Positions 11,501 through 18,573 of a stretch of DNA of 64,000 nucleotides are shown one piece after another. A program made the position numbers and the translations under genes. The stretch comes from an uncultured Jannaschia sp. GTDB lineage: Bacteria; Pseudomonadota; Alphaproteobacteria; Rhodobacterales; Rhodobacteraceae. The notes under the pieces were generated by a model that made no database searches, was not told where the DNA came from, and worked only from the letters and a program-made list of their open reading frames with translations. The stretch lies in assembly GCF_947503795.1 (NCBI RefSeq), contig NZ_CANNEZ010000001.1, positions 115,001 through 179,000 of the forward strand, in the 5' to 3' direction. The stretch's first letter is position 1. The number at the start of each line of letters is the position of its first letter.

Positions 11501-12783
11501 CCGAAGCGCTCGTCCTCCTCTCGATGTTCCTCCTGATCGCCATGGGCCTGCCCATCGCGGTGTCGATTCTCGCCAGCGCGCTGGTCGGCGTCTGGCTCCT
11601 GAACGGCTCGCTCGGATTCCTGAACGCGGCGCTGTCGCTCTTCGACGGGGCCACCAGCTTTCCGCTGATCGCGATCCCGCTTTTCATCCTTGCGGGCGCA
11701 TTGATGAACACGGGCGGCATTTCGGTCCGGCTGATCGCCTTCGTCTCGGCGCTGATCGGCTTCGTCCGGGGCGGGCTGGCGATGGTAAATGTCGGTGTGT
11801 CGCTGTTCTTCGCCGAGATTTCGGGCTCGGCCGTGGCGGATGTCGCGGCAACCGGTTCCGTCCTGATCCCGGCGATGAAGCGCAAGGGCTACGCGCCCCG
11901 CTTCGCCGCCGCCCTGACCTCGTCCACCGCGTCGCTCGCGATCATCATCCCGCCCTCGATCCCGATGATCCTCTACGGTGCGCTCTCAAACACCTCCATC
12001 GTGCAGCTCTTCGTCGCTGGCATCGTGCCGGGTCTCATGGGCGCGTCGCTCCTGATGGGCATGTGCTACTATTTCGCGGTGCGCTACGACCTCCCGCGCG
12101 AGGACGGCTTCTCCCTCGCCCGGCTGGGCCGAGCCACCCGCGAGGCGGCCTGGGCGCTGATGCTGCCGGTCATCATCCTCGGCGGCATCTTCGGCGGTAT
12201 TGTCACGGCGACCGAGGGCGCCGGGCTCGCCGTCCTCGCGGCGCTGGCCATCGGGCTCCTGGTTTACCGCGAGCTGAACCTCCGGAAGCTCTATGCTGCG
12301 CTGATCGACGGCGTGCTCCAGACCTCCGTGGTGATGCTGCTCGTGGCGTCCTCGGCGGTGCTCGGGCTCTACCTGACCGAAACCCAGATGCCGCAGAAGC
12401 TGGCCGCCGGCATCACGACGCTGACCGAAAACCCGTTTCTCGTCCTCATGATCATCAACGTGTTCCTTCTGTTCGTCGGCATGGTCCTGCACGGGGCCGC
12501 GGCGATCATCCTGACGGTCCCGATCTTCATGCCGCTGGTGAACCAGCTCGGGATCGACCCGGTGCATTTCGGCATCCTCCTCACGCTCAACATCGCGCTA
12601 GGCCAGCAGACGCCGCCGGTCGCGAGCGTCCTCGTCACCGCCTGTTCGATCGCCAAGACCGACGTCTGGGCCACGACGAAGACGAACCTGCCCTTCATCG
12701 GCGTGCTGGTCTTCGTCCTGCTGACGGTGACTTACGTCCCCGCGGTCCCGCTCTGGCTGGTCGGCGTATTCTACGGGCCGTGA
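11497..12783 (+). CDS. TRAP transporter large permease (DctM family)
   Basis: A 428-residue, highly hydrophobic protein with about 12 helices, the sodium-driven translocating subunit of the TRAP transporter. Family marks include GLPIAVSI near the start, FAEISGSAVADVAATGSVLIPAMKRKGY (in part) around 108-135, IIPPSIPMILYG and the mirrored TPPVASVL motif near residue 370. It starts with a GTG overlapping the dctQ stop. It completes the predicted operon pdxA-like/dctP/dctQ/dctM, so the imported acid is probably processed by the PdxA-like enzyme. Confidence 0.92.
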   Translation: MTEALVLLSMFLLIAMGLPIAVSILASALVGVWLLNGSLGFLNAALSLFDGATSFPLIAIPLFILAGALMNTGGISVRLIAFVSALIGFVRGGLAMVNVGVSLFFAEISGSAVADVAATGSVLIPAMKRKGYAPRFAAALTSSTASLAIIIPPSIPMILYGALSNTSIVQLFVAGIVPGLMGASLLMGMCYYFAVRYDLPREDGFSLARLGRATREAAWALMLPVIILGGIFGGIVTATEGAGLAVLAALAIGLLVYRELNLRKLYAALIDGVLQTSVVMLLVASSAVLGLYLTETQMPQKLAAGITTLTENPFLVLMIINVFLLFVGMVLHGAAAIILTVPIFMPLVNQLGIDPVHFGILLTLNIALGQQTPPVASVLVTACSIAKTDVWATTKTNLPFIGVLVFVLLTVTYVPAVPLWLVGVFYGP

Positions 12784-12905
12784 CAGGCGGGCGCCGTCAG
12801 CCGAGTTCCAGCGACGTCGCCATGGCCGGAATTCCAGCCCTCGCCCGCCGCCCAGTCCAGCTCCAGCCGCAACTCGGGCAGCGTCATTCGACGGCAGACG
12901 GTCAT
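12771..12905 (-). pseudogene. remnant of a GNAT acetyltransferase gene (N-terminal fragment)
   Basis: The minus strand from 12905 encodes MTVCRRMTLPELRLELDWAA and then GEGWNSG. This closely resembles the N-terminus of a common GNAT family that begins M-T-x-R-x-M-T-x-x-E-L-x-x-x-x-DWAAxEGWNPG. After about 28 residues the similarity stops, and the frame ends within the 3' end of dctM. The rest of the acetyltransferase (about 130-250 residues) is missing. I read it as a decayed gene whose 3' part was deleted. The 12906-13158 stretch beyond it holds nothing I recognise. Confidence 0.6.
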
Positions 12906-13158
12906 GCCGCCACGCGCGCCCGGGCGCGCCACGACAGCCGCGTCGCGGCCCGCACCAGGCGGGTCGCGCCATCGCCTCGCCTCAGGTCGGACTGGCCCTG
13001 CGTTCCGAGATCGACCATCTGCATCTTCCGCGGCGTCCATCCTCGACGGTTCGGTCGCGGTGATCGGAATTCCCGCGGCATCGCCGGAATGCTATCCGAT
13101 CGGAACCGCCCTTGTCCGGTCTGCCGCAATCCGCCTGCCCCGCCCGCAGCGGGCGCCC

Positions 13159-13947
13159 CTAGCGGCGCACCTTTTCGACCACGAGGGAGATCGCGAACAG
13201 CAGGGCCGCGACGCAGACGATGCTCGGGCCGGTCGGTGCGTCGGTGATGAAGGACAGCGCGACGCCGCCCAGCGCCGCGATCGCCCCGGCCAGTGTCGCG
13301 AGGACGGCCATGCCCTCCGGTGTCGCCGAAACCGTGCGCGCCGCCGCCGCCGGGATCAGCAGCATGGCCGAGATCAGGAGGGCCCCCACGACCTTGATGG
13401 CCACGGCGACCGTAATTGCCAGCGCCAGCGTCAGGATCAGTTGCTCGCGGCGCGCGGCGATGCCGTCGGCCTGCGCGAGATCCGCTCCCAGCGTTGCCGT
13501 CAGGAGCGGGGTCCATCGCCAGGCCAGAAGGCCGAGGACGATCCCGGCCCCGCCCCAGATCACCCAGAGGTCGATTGGGCGCACTGCGAGGATGTCCCCG
13601 AAGAGGAAGGACGTGAGGTCGATGCGGATGCCCGGCACGAAGGTCACGGCCACGAGGCCCGTGGCCAGCGCCGTGTGACTGAGCACGCCGAGGACCGTGT
13701 CCGACGCGCGGCGCCGTCCCGTCATGAGCGTCACGCCGACCGCCATGCTCGCCGCCACGAGAAGGACCCCGAGGCTGACCGAGACGCCGAAGGCCAGCGC
13801 CAGCGCCACGCCGAGGATCGACGCGTGCGCCGTCGCGTCGCCGAAATACGCCATCCGCCGCCAGACCACGAAGCAGCCCAACGGCCCGGTCGCGACGGCG
13901 ACACCCAGTCCGGCAAGCGCTGCGCGGACGACGAAATCGTCGAGCAT
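13159..13947 (-). CDS. znuB: zinc ABC transporter permease ZnuB
   Basis: A 262-residue permease of the ABC-3 (metal) family, with seven to nine hydrophobic segments spread over its length. The motif GDATAHASILGVAL near residue 37 matches the conserved GDALSHAxLPGxAL-type segment of ZnuB/MntB proteins. It forms the inner-membrane channel for zinc with the ZnuC ATPase. The start is the ATG overlapping the znuC stop by one base (MLDDFVVRAAL); an upstream in-frame extension overlaps znuC and is not used. It is the last gene of the zur-znuC-znuB operon. Confidence 0.92.
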   Translation of the reverse strand: MLDDFVVRAALAGLGVAVATGPLGCFVVWRRMAYFGDATAHASILGVALALAFGVSVSLGVLLVAASMAVGVTLMTGRRRASDTVLGVLSHTALATGLVAVTFVPGIRIDLTSFLFGDILAVRPIDLWVIWGGAGIVLGLLAWRWTPLLTATLGADLAQADGIAARREQLILTLALAITVAVAIKVVGALLISAMLLIPAAAARTVSATPEGMAVLATLAGAIAALGGVALSFITDAPTGPSIVCVAALLFAISLVVEKVRR

Positions 13948-14669
13948 CAGCCGGCATCTCCGTGGTGGTGATGGTGATGCTCGTGGCGGTAGAGGGCCAG
14001 TGCGCCCTGCGTGCCGGTCCCGAAGAGCGCGCGGTATTCCGGCGCCGAGGCGACATGCTCGGGCCGCCCATCGCAGCAGATATGACCGTTGAGGCAGACG
14101 ACCCGATCCGAGGCCGCCATGACCACGTGCAGCTCGTGGCTGATCATCAGAACGGCACATCCGGTCTCGTCGCGGATCTCGGCCAGGCGCTGATAGAAGT
14201 CGGCGGAGCCGGGCTGGTCGAGGCCCTGCGTCGGCTCGTCAAGGAGGAGGATCTGTGGGTCCCCAAGCAGAGCGCGCGCAAGAAGAACGCGTTGCCGCTG
14301 TCCCCCCGAGAGATCGGCCATCTGGCTGTCGGCCAGCGCGGCGATGCCTGCCCGCGCCATCGCCGCCTCAAGACGGTCGCGCGCGGTCCGGCGGGGCAGG
14401 TTCAGGAACCGGCGCACCGTGAGCGGCAGCGTTGCGTCGAGCGCGAGCGTCTGTGGCACGTATCCGATCCGGAGCCCGGGCGCGCGTTCGATCCGGCCGG
14501 CGGCGGGCAGGGCCCCGATGATCGTGCGCAGCAGCGTGGACTTGCCTGACCCGTTCGGCCCGACGATCGTGACGATCTCGGCAGGCGCGACCGACAGGTC
14601 GATGTCATGCAGGATTCGGCGTCCGTCGAGATGTACCGAGATGTTCGTCAGGGCGAGAAGGGGCGTCAC
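13947..14669 (-). CDS. znuC: zinc ABC transporter ATP-binding protein ZnuC with a C-terminal hexahistidine tail
   Basis: A 240-residue ATPase. Walker A is GPNGSGKST, the signature LSGGQRQR, Walker B ILLLDEPT, and the H-loop ISHELH. It starts at a GTG that overlaps the zur stop (GTGA). The protein ends in RHEHHHHHHGDAG, a run of six histidines one residue after another His, written with mixed CAC/CAT codons. Histidine-rich C-termini occur in some ZnuC proteins and may bind zinc at the cytoplasmic face, but no role is shown by sequence. It powers zinc import with ZnuB and the periplasmic ZnuA, whose gene lies divergently. Confidence 0.93.
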   Translation of the reverse strand: MTPLLALTNISVHLDGRRILHDIDLSVAPAEIVTIVGPNGSGKSTLLRTIIGALPAAGRIERAPGLRIGYVPQTLALDATLPLTVRRFLNLPRRTARDRLEAAMARAGIAALADSQMADLSGGQRQRVLLARALLGDPQILLLDEPTQGLDQPGSADFYQRLAEIRDETGCAVLMISHELHVVMAASDRVVCLNGHICCDGRPEHVASAPEYRALFGTGTQGALALYRHEHHHHHHGDAG

Positions 14670-15139
14670 GCGGCGGTCTCGCGGCAGGCGGGGCAGAGCC
14701 CTTCCAGTTCGATCGAGCTGCGTTCGATCTCGAACCCGGCATCTCGGGCGATCGGGTCGACCGCGGCGGGATCGGCCTGCGCTTCGGCCACCGCATCGCA
14801 GGCGCGGCAGATCAGGAACATCGGGTCGTGAGGCTGGCCGGGACAGATGCAGGCGACGAAGGCGTTGCGCCGTTCGATGCGGTGCGCGAAGCCCTGCGCC
14901 CCGAGAAACTCCAGCGCGCGGTAGATGGTCGGCGGCTGCGGTGAATGCCCGTCGGCGCGCATTCGCTCGACGATGTCGTAGGCACCGAGCGCGCGATGCT
15001 CGCGCAGCAGGATTTCCAGCACCTGTCGGCGTCCCGGCGTCAACTGGAGTTCGCGCGCGGCGCAATGCGCCTCGGCTGCGGCGAGGGAGGTCTCGACACA
15101 GTCGGAATGATCGTGACGGGTAAAGCCGATTGGGGTCAT
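14666..15139 (-). CDS. zur: zinc uptake regulator Zur (Fur family)
   Basis: A 157-residue Fur-family repressor. The winged-helix region (about 25-85) contains LTPGRRQVLEILL and QPPTIYRALEFL. The C-terminal dimerisation and metal domain has two Cys pairs, CRAC and CPAC, for the structural zinc, and His residues in CICPGQPHD for the regulatory site. Its position between znuCB and the divergent znuA identifies it as Zur rather than Fur or Mur. With zinc bound it should repress both directions from the AT-rich sequence upstream. The start ATG gives MTPIGFTRHDHSD. Confidence 0.9.
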   Translation of the reverse strand: MTPIGFTRHDHSDCVETSLAAAEAHCAARELQLTPGRRQVLEILLREHRALGAYDIVERMRADGHSPQPPTIYRALEFLGAQGFAHRIERRNAFVACICPGQPHDPMFLICRACDAVAEAQADPAAVDPIARDAGFEIERSSIELEGLCPACRETAA

Positions 15140-15147
15140 GAGAGGTT

Positions 15148-15175
15148 GATATGTTATAATGTTGCGTCTAACAAG
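15148..15175. promoter_or_regulatory. zur/znuA divergent control region: candidate Zur box and -10 element
   Basis: GATATGTTATAATGTTGC (15148-15165) is an AT-rich island in GC-rich DNA that resembles Zur boxes of the GNNATGTTATAACATNNC type, although the right half is imperfect. It also contains an exact TATAAT (15155-15160) in the znuA direction. TGTTA...TAACA (15152-15156 and 15168-15172) is a second, wider inverted repeat. Zur bound here would cover the znuA promoter. Confidence 0.55.
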
Positions 15176-15201
15176 CGCTCGTCCTGATCCGGAGATACAT
15201 C

Positions 15202-16188
15202 ATGATGCGCGCCCTTGTCCTATCCCTCGTCGCCATGCCCGCCTGGGCCGAGCCGCCGCATGTCGTCACCGACATCGCGCCGGTCCATTCCTTGGTGGCG
15301 CGCGTGATGGACGGCGTCGGCACGCCCGATCTGATCCTGCCCCAAGGTGGATCGCCCCATGATTACAGCCTGCGCCCGTCCCAGGCCGGCGCGCTCGAAT
15401 CGGCGGATGCAGTCGTCTGGATCGGTCGCGAACTGACGCCATGGCTGGCCGACGCGCTCGAGGCGCTGTCCGAGGAGGGCGCATCGCTGGAGCTTCTCGA
15501 CGTGCCCGGCACCCGTTTGATCGAGGGGCACGACCATGGCGATCATGGCGATCACGCGGAGCATGCCGACGAAGGTCATGATGATCATGGCCACGACGAC
15601 CATGGCCATGACGATCACGGACATGACGACCATGCGAGCGACGAGGGCGGGCACGAGGTTCACGACCATGGCGGGCTCGATCCCCATGGCTGGCTCGATC
15701 CGGAGAACGGCATTCTGTGGATCGACGCGATCGCCGCGCGGCTCTCGGCGCTCGACCCCGAGAATGCCGTCATCTACGCCGCGAATGCCGAAGCGGGGCG
15801 CGCCGAGATCACGGACGCCGCCCGGAAGATAAGCACTCGCCTCGACGCGCTGCCCGACCGCGGATTCGTCGTGTTCCATGACGGCTACGGCCCGTTCGAA
15901 GCCGCGTTCGATCGTCCGGCCTTCGGCGCCATCGCGCGCGGCGACGCGGCCGATCCCGGAGCCGCCCACATCGCCGAGTTGCGCGCCGCCATCGCGGACG
16001 AATCGGTCATCTGCGTCTTCGGCGAGGCACAGGCCAATTCCGGTCTCGTGGATACGGTGATCGAAGGCTCCGACGCCCGGACCGCGGTGCTGGACCCGCT
16101 CGGAATGCAACAGGCGCTGGGCCCCGATCTCTATGTCAAGACACTGACAGCATTGGCAAACAGCATCGCGTCCTGCCTCGAGTCCTGA
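15202..16188 (+). CDS. znuA: periplasmic zinc-binding protein ZnuA with a histidine-rich loop
   Basis: A 328-residue cluster A-I binding protein. Residues 1-16 are a signal peptide ending MPAWA. Zinc-ligand regions are SPHDYSLRPS, DPHGWLDPEN and FHDGYGPFE, as in E. coli ZnuA. Between the first two lies a long loop (about 110-157) with 16 histidines, including four GHDDH repeats, which probably gathers or senses zinc in the periplasm. The start is the first of two near-consecutive ATGs, after GGAGATACATC. It is divergent from zur-znuCB and shares the control region with them. Confidence 0.94.
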   Translation: MMRALVLSLVAMPAWAEPPHVVTDIAPVHSLVARVMDGVGTPDLILPQGGSPHDYSLRPSQAGALESADAVVWIGRELTPWLADALEALSEEGASLELLDVPGTRLIEGHDHGDHGDHAEHADEGHDDHGHDDHGHDDHGHDDHASDEGGHEVHDHGGLDPHGWLDPENGILWIDAIAARLSALDPENAVIYAANAEAGRAEITDAARKISTRLDALPDRGFVVFHDGYGPFEAAFDRPAFGAIARGDAADPGAAHIAELRAAIADESVICVFGEAQANSGLVDTVIEGSDARTAVLDPLGMQQALGPDLYVKTLTALANSIASCLES

Positions 16189-16216
16189 CAGGACTCGACA
16201 AACCCGCGCAACATGA

Positions 16217-16231
16217 GAACATTAGGGGAAC
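16217..16231 (+). promoter_or_regulatory. LexA (SOS) box upstream of imuA
   Basis: GAAC-ATTAGGG-GAAC fits the direct-repeat LexA site of alphaproteobacteria (GTTC-N7-GTTC on the other strand). It ends 29 bases before the imuA ATG at 16261 and would control the whole imuA-imuB-dnaE2 mutasome. It also argues against the earlier in-frame ATG at 16213, which would put the operator inside the gene. Confidence 0.85.
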
Positions 16232-16260
16232 ATTTTAGCGATTCCCCGGGTTGCCACGCC

Positions 16261-16923
16261 ATGCCCGATTCCGATCCGCCCGTCCTGACGGAAGCCTTCT
16301 CGACCTCGCGGGACGGGGCGGGCACCGGCCTCGTGCTGGCCCAGATCGACCAGGCCGCCCCGCGCGGCCGGCCGATCCTCTGGGTGCAGGACCGGCGCGC
16401 GGCCAGCGAGGCGGGCCTGCCCTCGATCCGGGGAATCCAGAGTGACGAACGGCCCATCCTGAGGGTCACGGCGAACCGCGCGATCGACGCGCTCTGGGCG
16501 ATGGAGGAAGGACTGGAATGCAACGCGTTGTCCGCCGTCATCGGCGAGGTCTGGGGCAATCCCAAGGCGCTCGACTTCACCGCGACCAAGCGGCTGGCGC
16601 TGCGGTCGAGGCGGTCGGGCGTGCCGCTCTGGCTGTTGCGCCCGGACGGGGTGGCGGACCTGTCGGTTGCCGCCGAGCGCTGGTCCGTCGCGGCGCTGCC
16701 ATCGCTGGACAACACGCTCGACGCGCGTGCGCCGGGTCTGCCGCTCTGGGGCGCGGAGCTGTTCCGGTCGCGGGGTGCGCGCCCCGGCCGGTGGGTGGCC
16801 AGCCATGACCGGGCGACGCATCGCCTCGATCTGGTTGCCGAAGTTCGCGATGGCGCGGTGGGCACGGGTGCAGGCGGCGACGCCCCGGCCCGACCCCGTG
16901 CCGTGGGAGACGGCCGCCCCTGA
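16261..16923 (+). CDS. imuA: ImuA, RecA-like mutasome protein
   Basis: A 220-residue protein with the RecA/SulA-like core of ImuA: GAGTGLVLAQIDQ near the N-terminus, RPILWVQDRRAASEAGLPS (the strand after the NTP-binding region) and SVIGEVWG-like ALSAVIGEVWGNPKALDF. ImuA interacts with RecA and ImuB during SOS-induced translesion synthesis. The start at 16261 lies just downstream of the LexA box; an in-frame ATG at 16213 is rejected. The last 40 codons overlap the imuB reading frame (119 bases) and become low-complexity Gly/Ala/Arg, so the C-terminus is probably unconstrained. Confidence 0.85.
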   Translation: MPDSDPPVLTEAFSTSRDGAGTGLVLAQIDQAAPRGRPILWVQDRRAASEAGLPSIRGIQSDERPILRVTANRAIDALWAMEEGLECNALSAVIGEVWGNPKALDFTATKRLALRSRRSGVPLWLLRPDGVADLSVAAERWSVAALPSLDNTLDARAPGLPLWGAELFRSRGARPGRWVASHDRATHRLDLVAEVRDGAVGTGAGGDAPARPRAVGDGRP

Positions 16924-18418
16924 GCCCGACCTCGACGCGCCGCTGGTGCTGGCCGCCGAGGGGCCCCATGGCCCGGTGATCCACGCGGCCAACGCGGCGG
17001 CATCCGAGATGGGCGCGTCCCGCGGGATGCGGGTCGTGGACATGCAGAGCCTCTGCCCCGAACTGATCGTGCGCCCGGCGGATCTGGCGGGCGACGCGGG
17101 CGCACTGGTGCGGCTGTCGCACTGGGCGCGGCGCTGGTGCCCGTGGTCGGCGACCGACGGGGCGGACGGCGTGGTTCTCGACACCACCGGCGCGGCCCAT
17201 CTCTGGGGCGGCGAGGTGGGGATGCTGGCCGATATGGCGACCCGGCTGGACGGTCTGGGACAGGCTGCGCGCATCGCCGTGGCCCCGACCCACGGCGCGG
17301 CCTGGGCGTTGGCACGGCATGGCGACGCGGCCCCGATCTGCACCGAGGCCGCGCTGGCGGATCGGTTGGCGCCGCTGCCGGTGGCGGCGCTGCGGCTGGA
17401 CGGCGCGACGGTCCTGACCCTGCGCCGCCTCGGCCTCAAGCGGATCGGCGACCTGATGGCGGTGCCCCGCGCCGTCCTCGAGCGGCGCTTCGGGCGCGAT
17501 GGCCGGATGCTCGACACGCCGCTGCGCCGACTCGACCAGGCGCTGGGCCAGCTGCCCGAGCCGGTGGTCAGCCCCGCGCCGCCCGAGCGGTTCCGCGTGC
17601 TGCGCGGCCTGCCCGAGCCGGTGATGGATCCGCAGCCGCTGCTGCCCGAGCTGATGTCGGCGCTCTGCGACCGGCTGGGGGTGGCGGGGCAGGGCGCGCG
17701 CATCCTGCGGCTGGAGCTCTACCGCGTCGACGGGGCGACGGCGCGCTTCGATGCGGGCACGGCGCGGGCCAGCCGCGACCCGGACCACCTGCGCCGCCTG
17801 CTGGAGAAGCGCTTCGAAAGCCTCGACGCGGGCTTCGGCTTCGACATGATCGCGCTGGAGGCGACGCGCGTCGAAGACCAGGCGGCCGCGCAGGTCCGGC
17901 TCGACGGCGAGACCGAGAGTGACGTCGCCATCGCGACCCTGATGGACCGGCTCTCGGCCCGGCTGGGCGTCGGCGCCGTGCAGGTCCCCGAACTCCGCGA
18001 AAGCCACATCCCCGAACGGGCCGAGCGCTGGGTGCCCGCCCTGGCCGGCGGCACCCGGCCCCGCGCCGAGCGCCTCGCCCCCGGTGGTCTGGGCGGCGGC
18101 GGCCTGGTGGCGGCCCCCCGGCGCGAACGGCCCGTCCGGCTGCTGCAGGCGCCCGAGCGGATCGAGGTGCTCTATGCGGTCCCCGAAGGCCCGCCCGTCC
18201 GCTTCGCCTGGCGCAAGCGACCCTACCGGATCGCGCGGCATCAGGGCCCCGAACGGCTGGCCCCCGAATGGTGGCGCGCCCGGCCCGGCACGCGGTTGCG
18301 GGATTACTACAAGGTCGAGGTCGAGGAGGGCGCGCGCTACTGGCTGTTCCGCGAGGGGATCGTGGGCGACGGCCGGGGCGGCACGCCCGACTGGTTCATG
18401 CACGGGATGTTCCCGTGA
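16805..18418 (+). CDS. imuB: ImuB, catalytically inactive Y-family polymerase-like mutasome hub
   Basis: A 537-residue Y-family relative (DinP/UmuC fold). It starts MTGRRIASIWLPKFAM, the standard ImuB opening. The segment GVVLDTTGAAHLWGGE takes the place of the catalytic acidic motif of active Y-family enzymes. The helix-hairpin-helix region is around LRRLGLKRIGDLMAVPRAVL, and the C-terminus ends with the characteristic YWLFREG...PDWFMHGMF. ImuB is thought to bridge the beta clamp, ImuA and DnaE2 at damaged template. The start overlaps imuA by 119 bases; no later start keeps the conserved N-terminus. Confidence 0.88.
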   Translation: MTGRRIASIWLPKFAMARWARVQAATPRPDPVPWETAAPEPDLDAPLVLAAEGPHGPVIHAANAAASEMGASRGMRVVDMQSLCPELIVRPADLAGDAGALVRLSHWARRWCPWSATDGADGVVLDTTGAAHLWGGEVGMLADMATRLDGLGQAARIAVAPTHGAAWALARHGDAAPICTEAALADRLAPLPVAALRLDGATVLTLRRLGLKRIGDLMAVPRAVLERRFGRDGRMLDTPLRRLDQALGQLPEPVVSPAPPERFRVLRGLPEPVMDPQPLLPELMSALCDRLGVAGQGARILRLELYRVDGATARFDAGTARASRDPDHLRRLLEKRFESLDAGFGFDMIALEATRVEDQAAAQVRLDGETESDVAIATLMDRLSARLGVGAVQVPELRESHIPERAERWVPALAGGTRPRAERLAPGGLGGGGLVAAPRRERPVRLLQAPERIEVLYAVPEGPPVRFAWRKRPYRIARHQGPERLAPEWWRARPGTRLRDYYKVEVEEGARYWLFREGIVGDGRGGTPDWFMHGMFP

Positions 18419-18443
18419 CCGCCCCGCCCGGACCTTCACGCGC

Positions 18444-18527
18444 CATTAAGGTTAACGCGCCCCTGTCGTCCTCTGGCCGGAAATACCTCGGGGGGCGTCG
18501 GCGCAGCCGACGGGGGGCTGGCCCCCC
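18444..18527 (+). repeat. dispersed intergenic repeat, copy A (imuB-dnaE2 gap)
   Basis: The element starts CATTAAGGTTAACGCGC, continues with CGTCCTCTGG and AATACCTCGGGGGG, and ends in two hairpins: CGTCGG/CCGACG and GGGGGG-CTGG-CCCCCC. The same order of blocks is found at 54424-54499 (copy B), also between a stop codon and a downstream co-oriented gene. The first 17 bases are identical in the two copies. I recall similar sequences between genes in other Rhodobacteraceae, but that is unchecked here. Confidence 0.7.
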
Positions 18528-18573
18528 AACCCACGACCGGCATCCCGCCTGATCCCAGACCCGGAGCACTGCA

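Noticed and set aside
15530-15670. Short tandem repeats resembling a CRISPR or minisatellite in znuA
   Set aside because: The repeats are codon-phased GHDDH units of the histidine-rich zinc loop within a clear znuA frame; there are no spacers.
16213-16260. Longer ImuA start at 16213
   Set aside because: It would place the LexA box within the coding region, and family similarity begins after the ATG at 16261.
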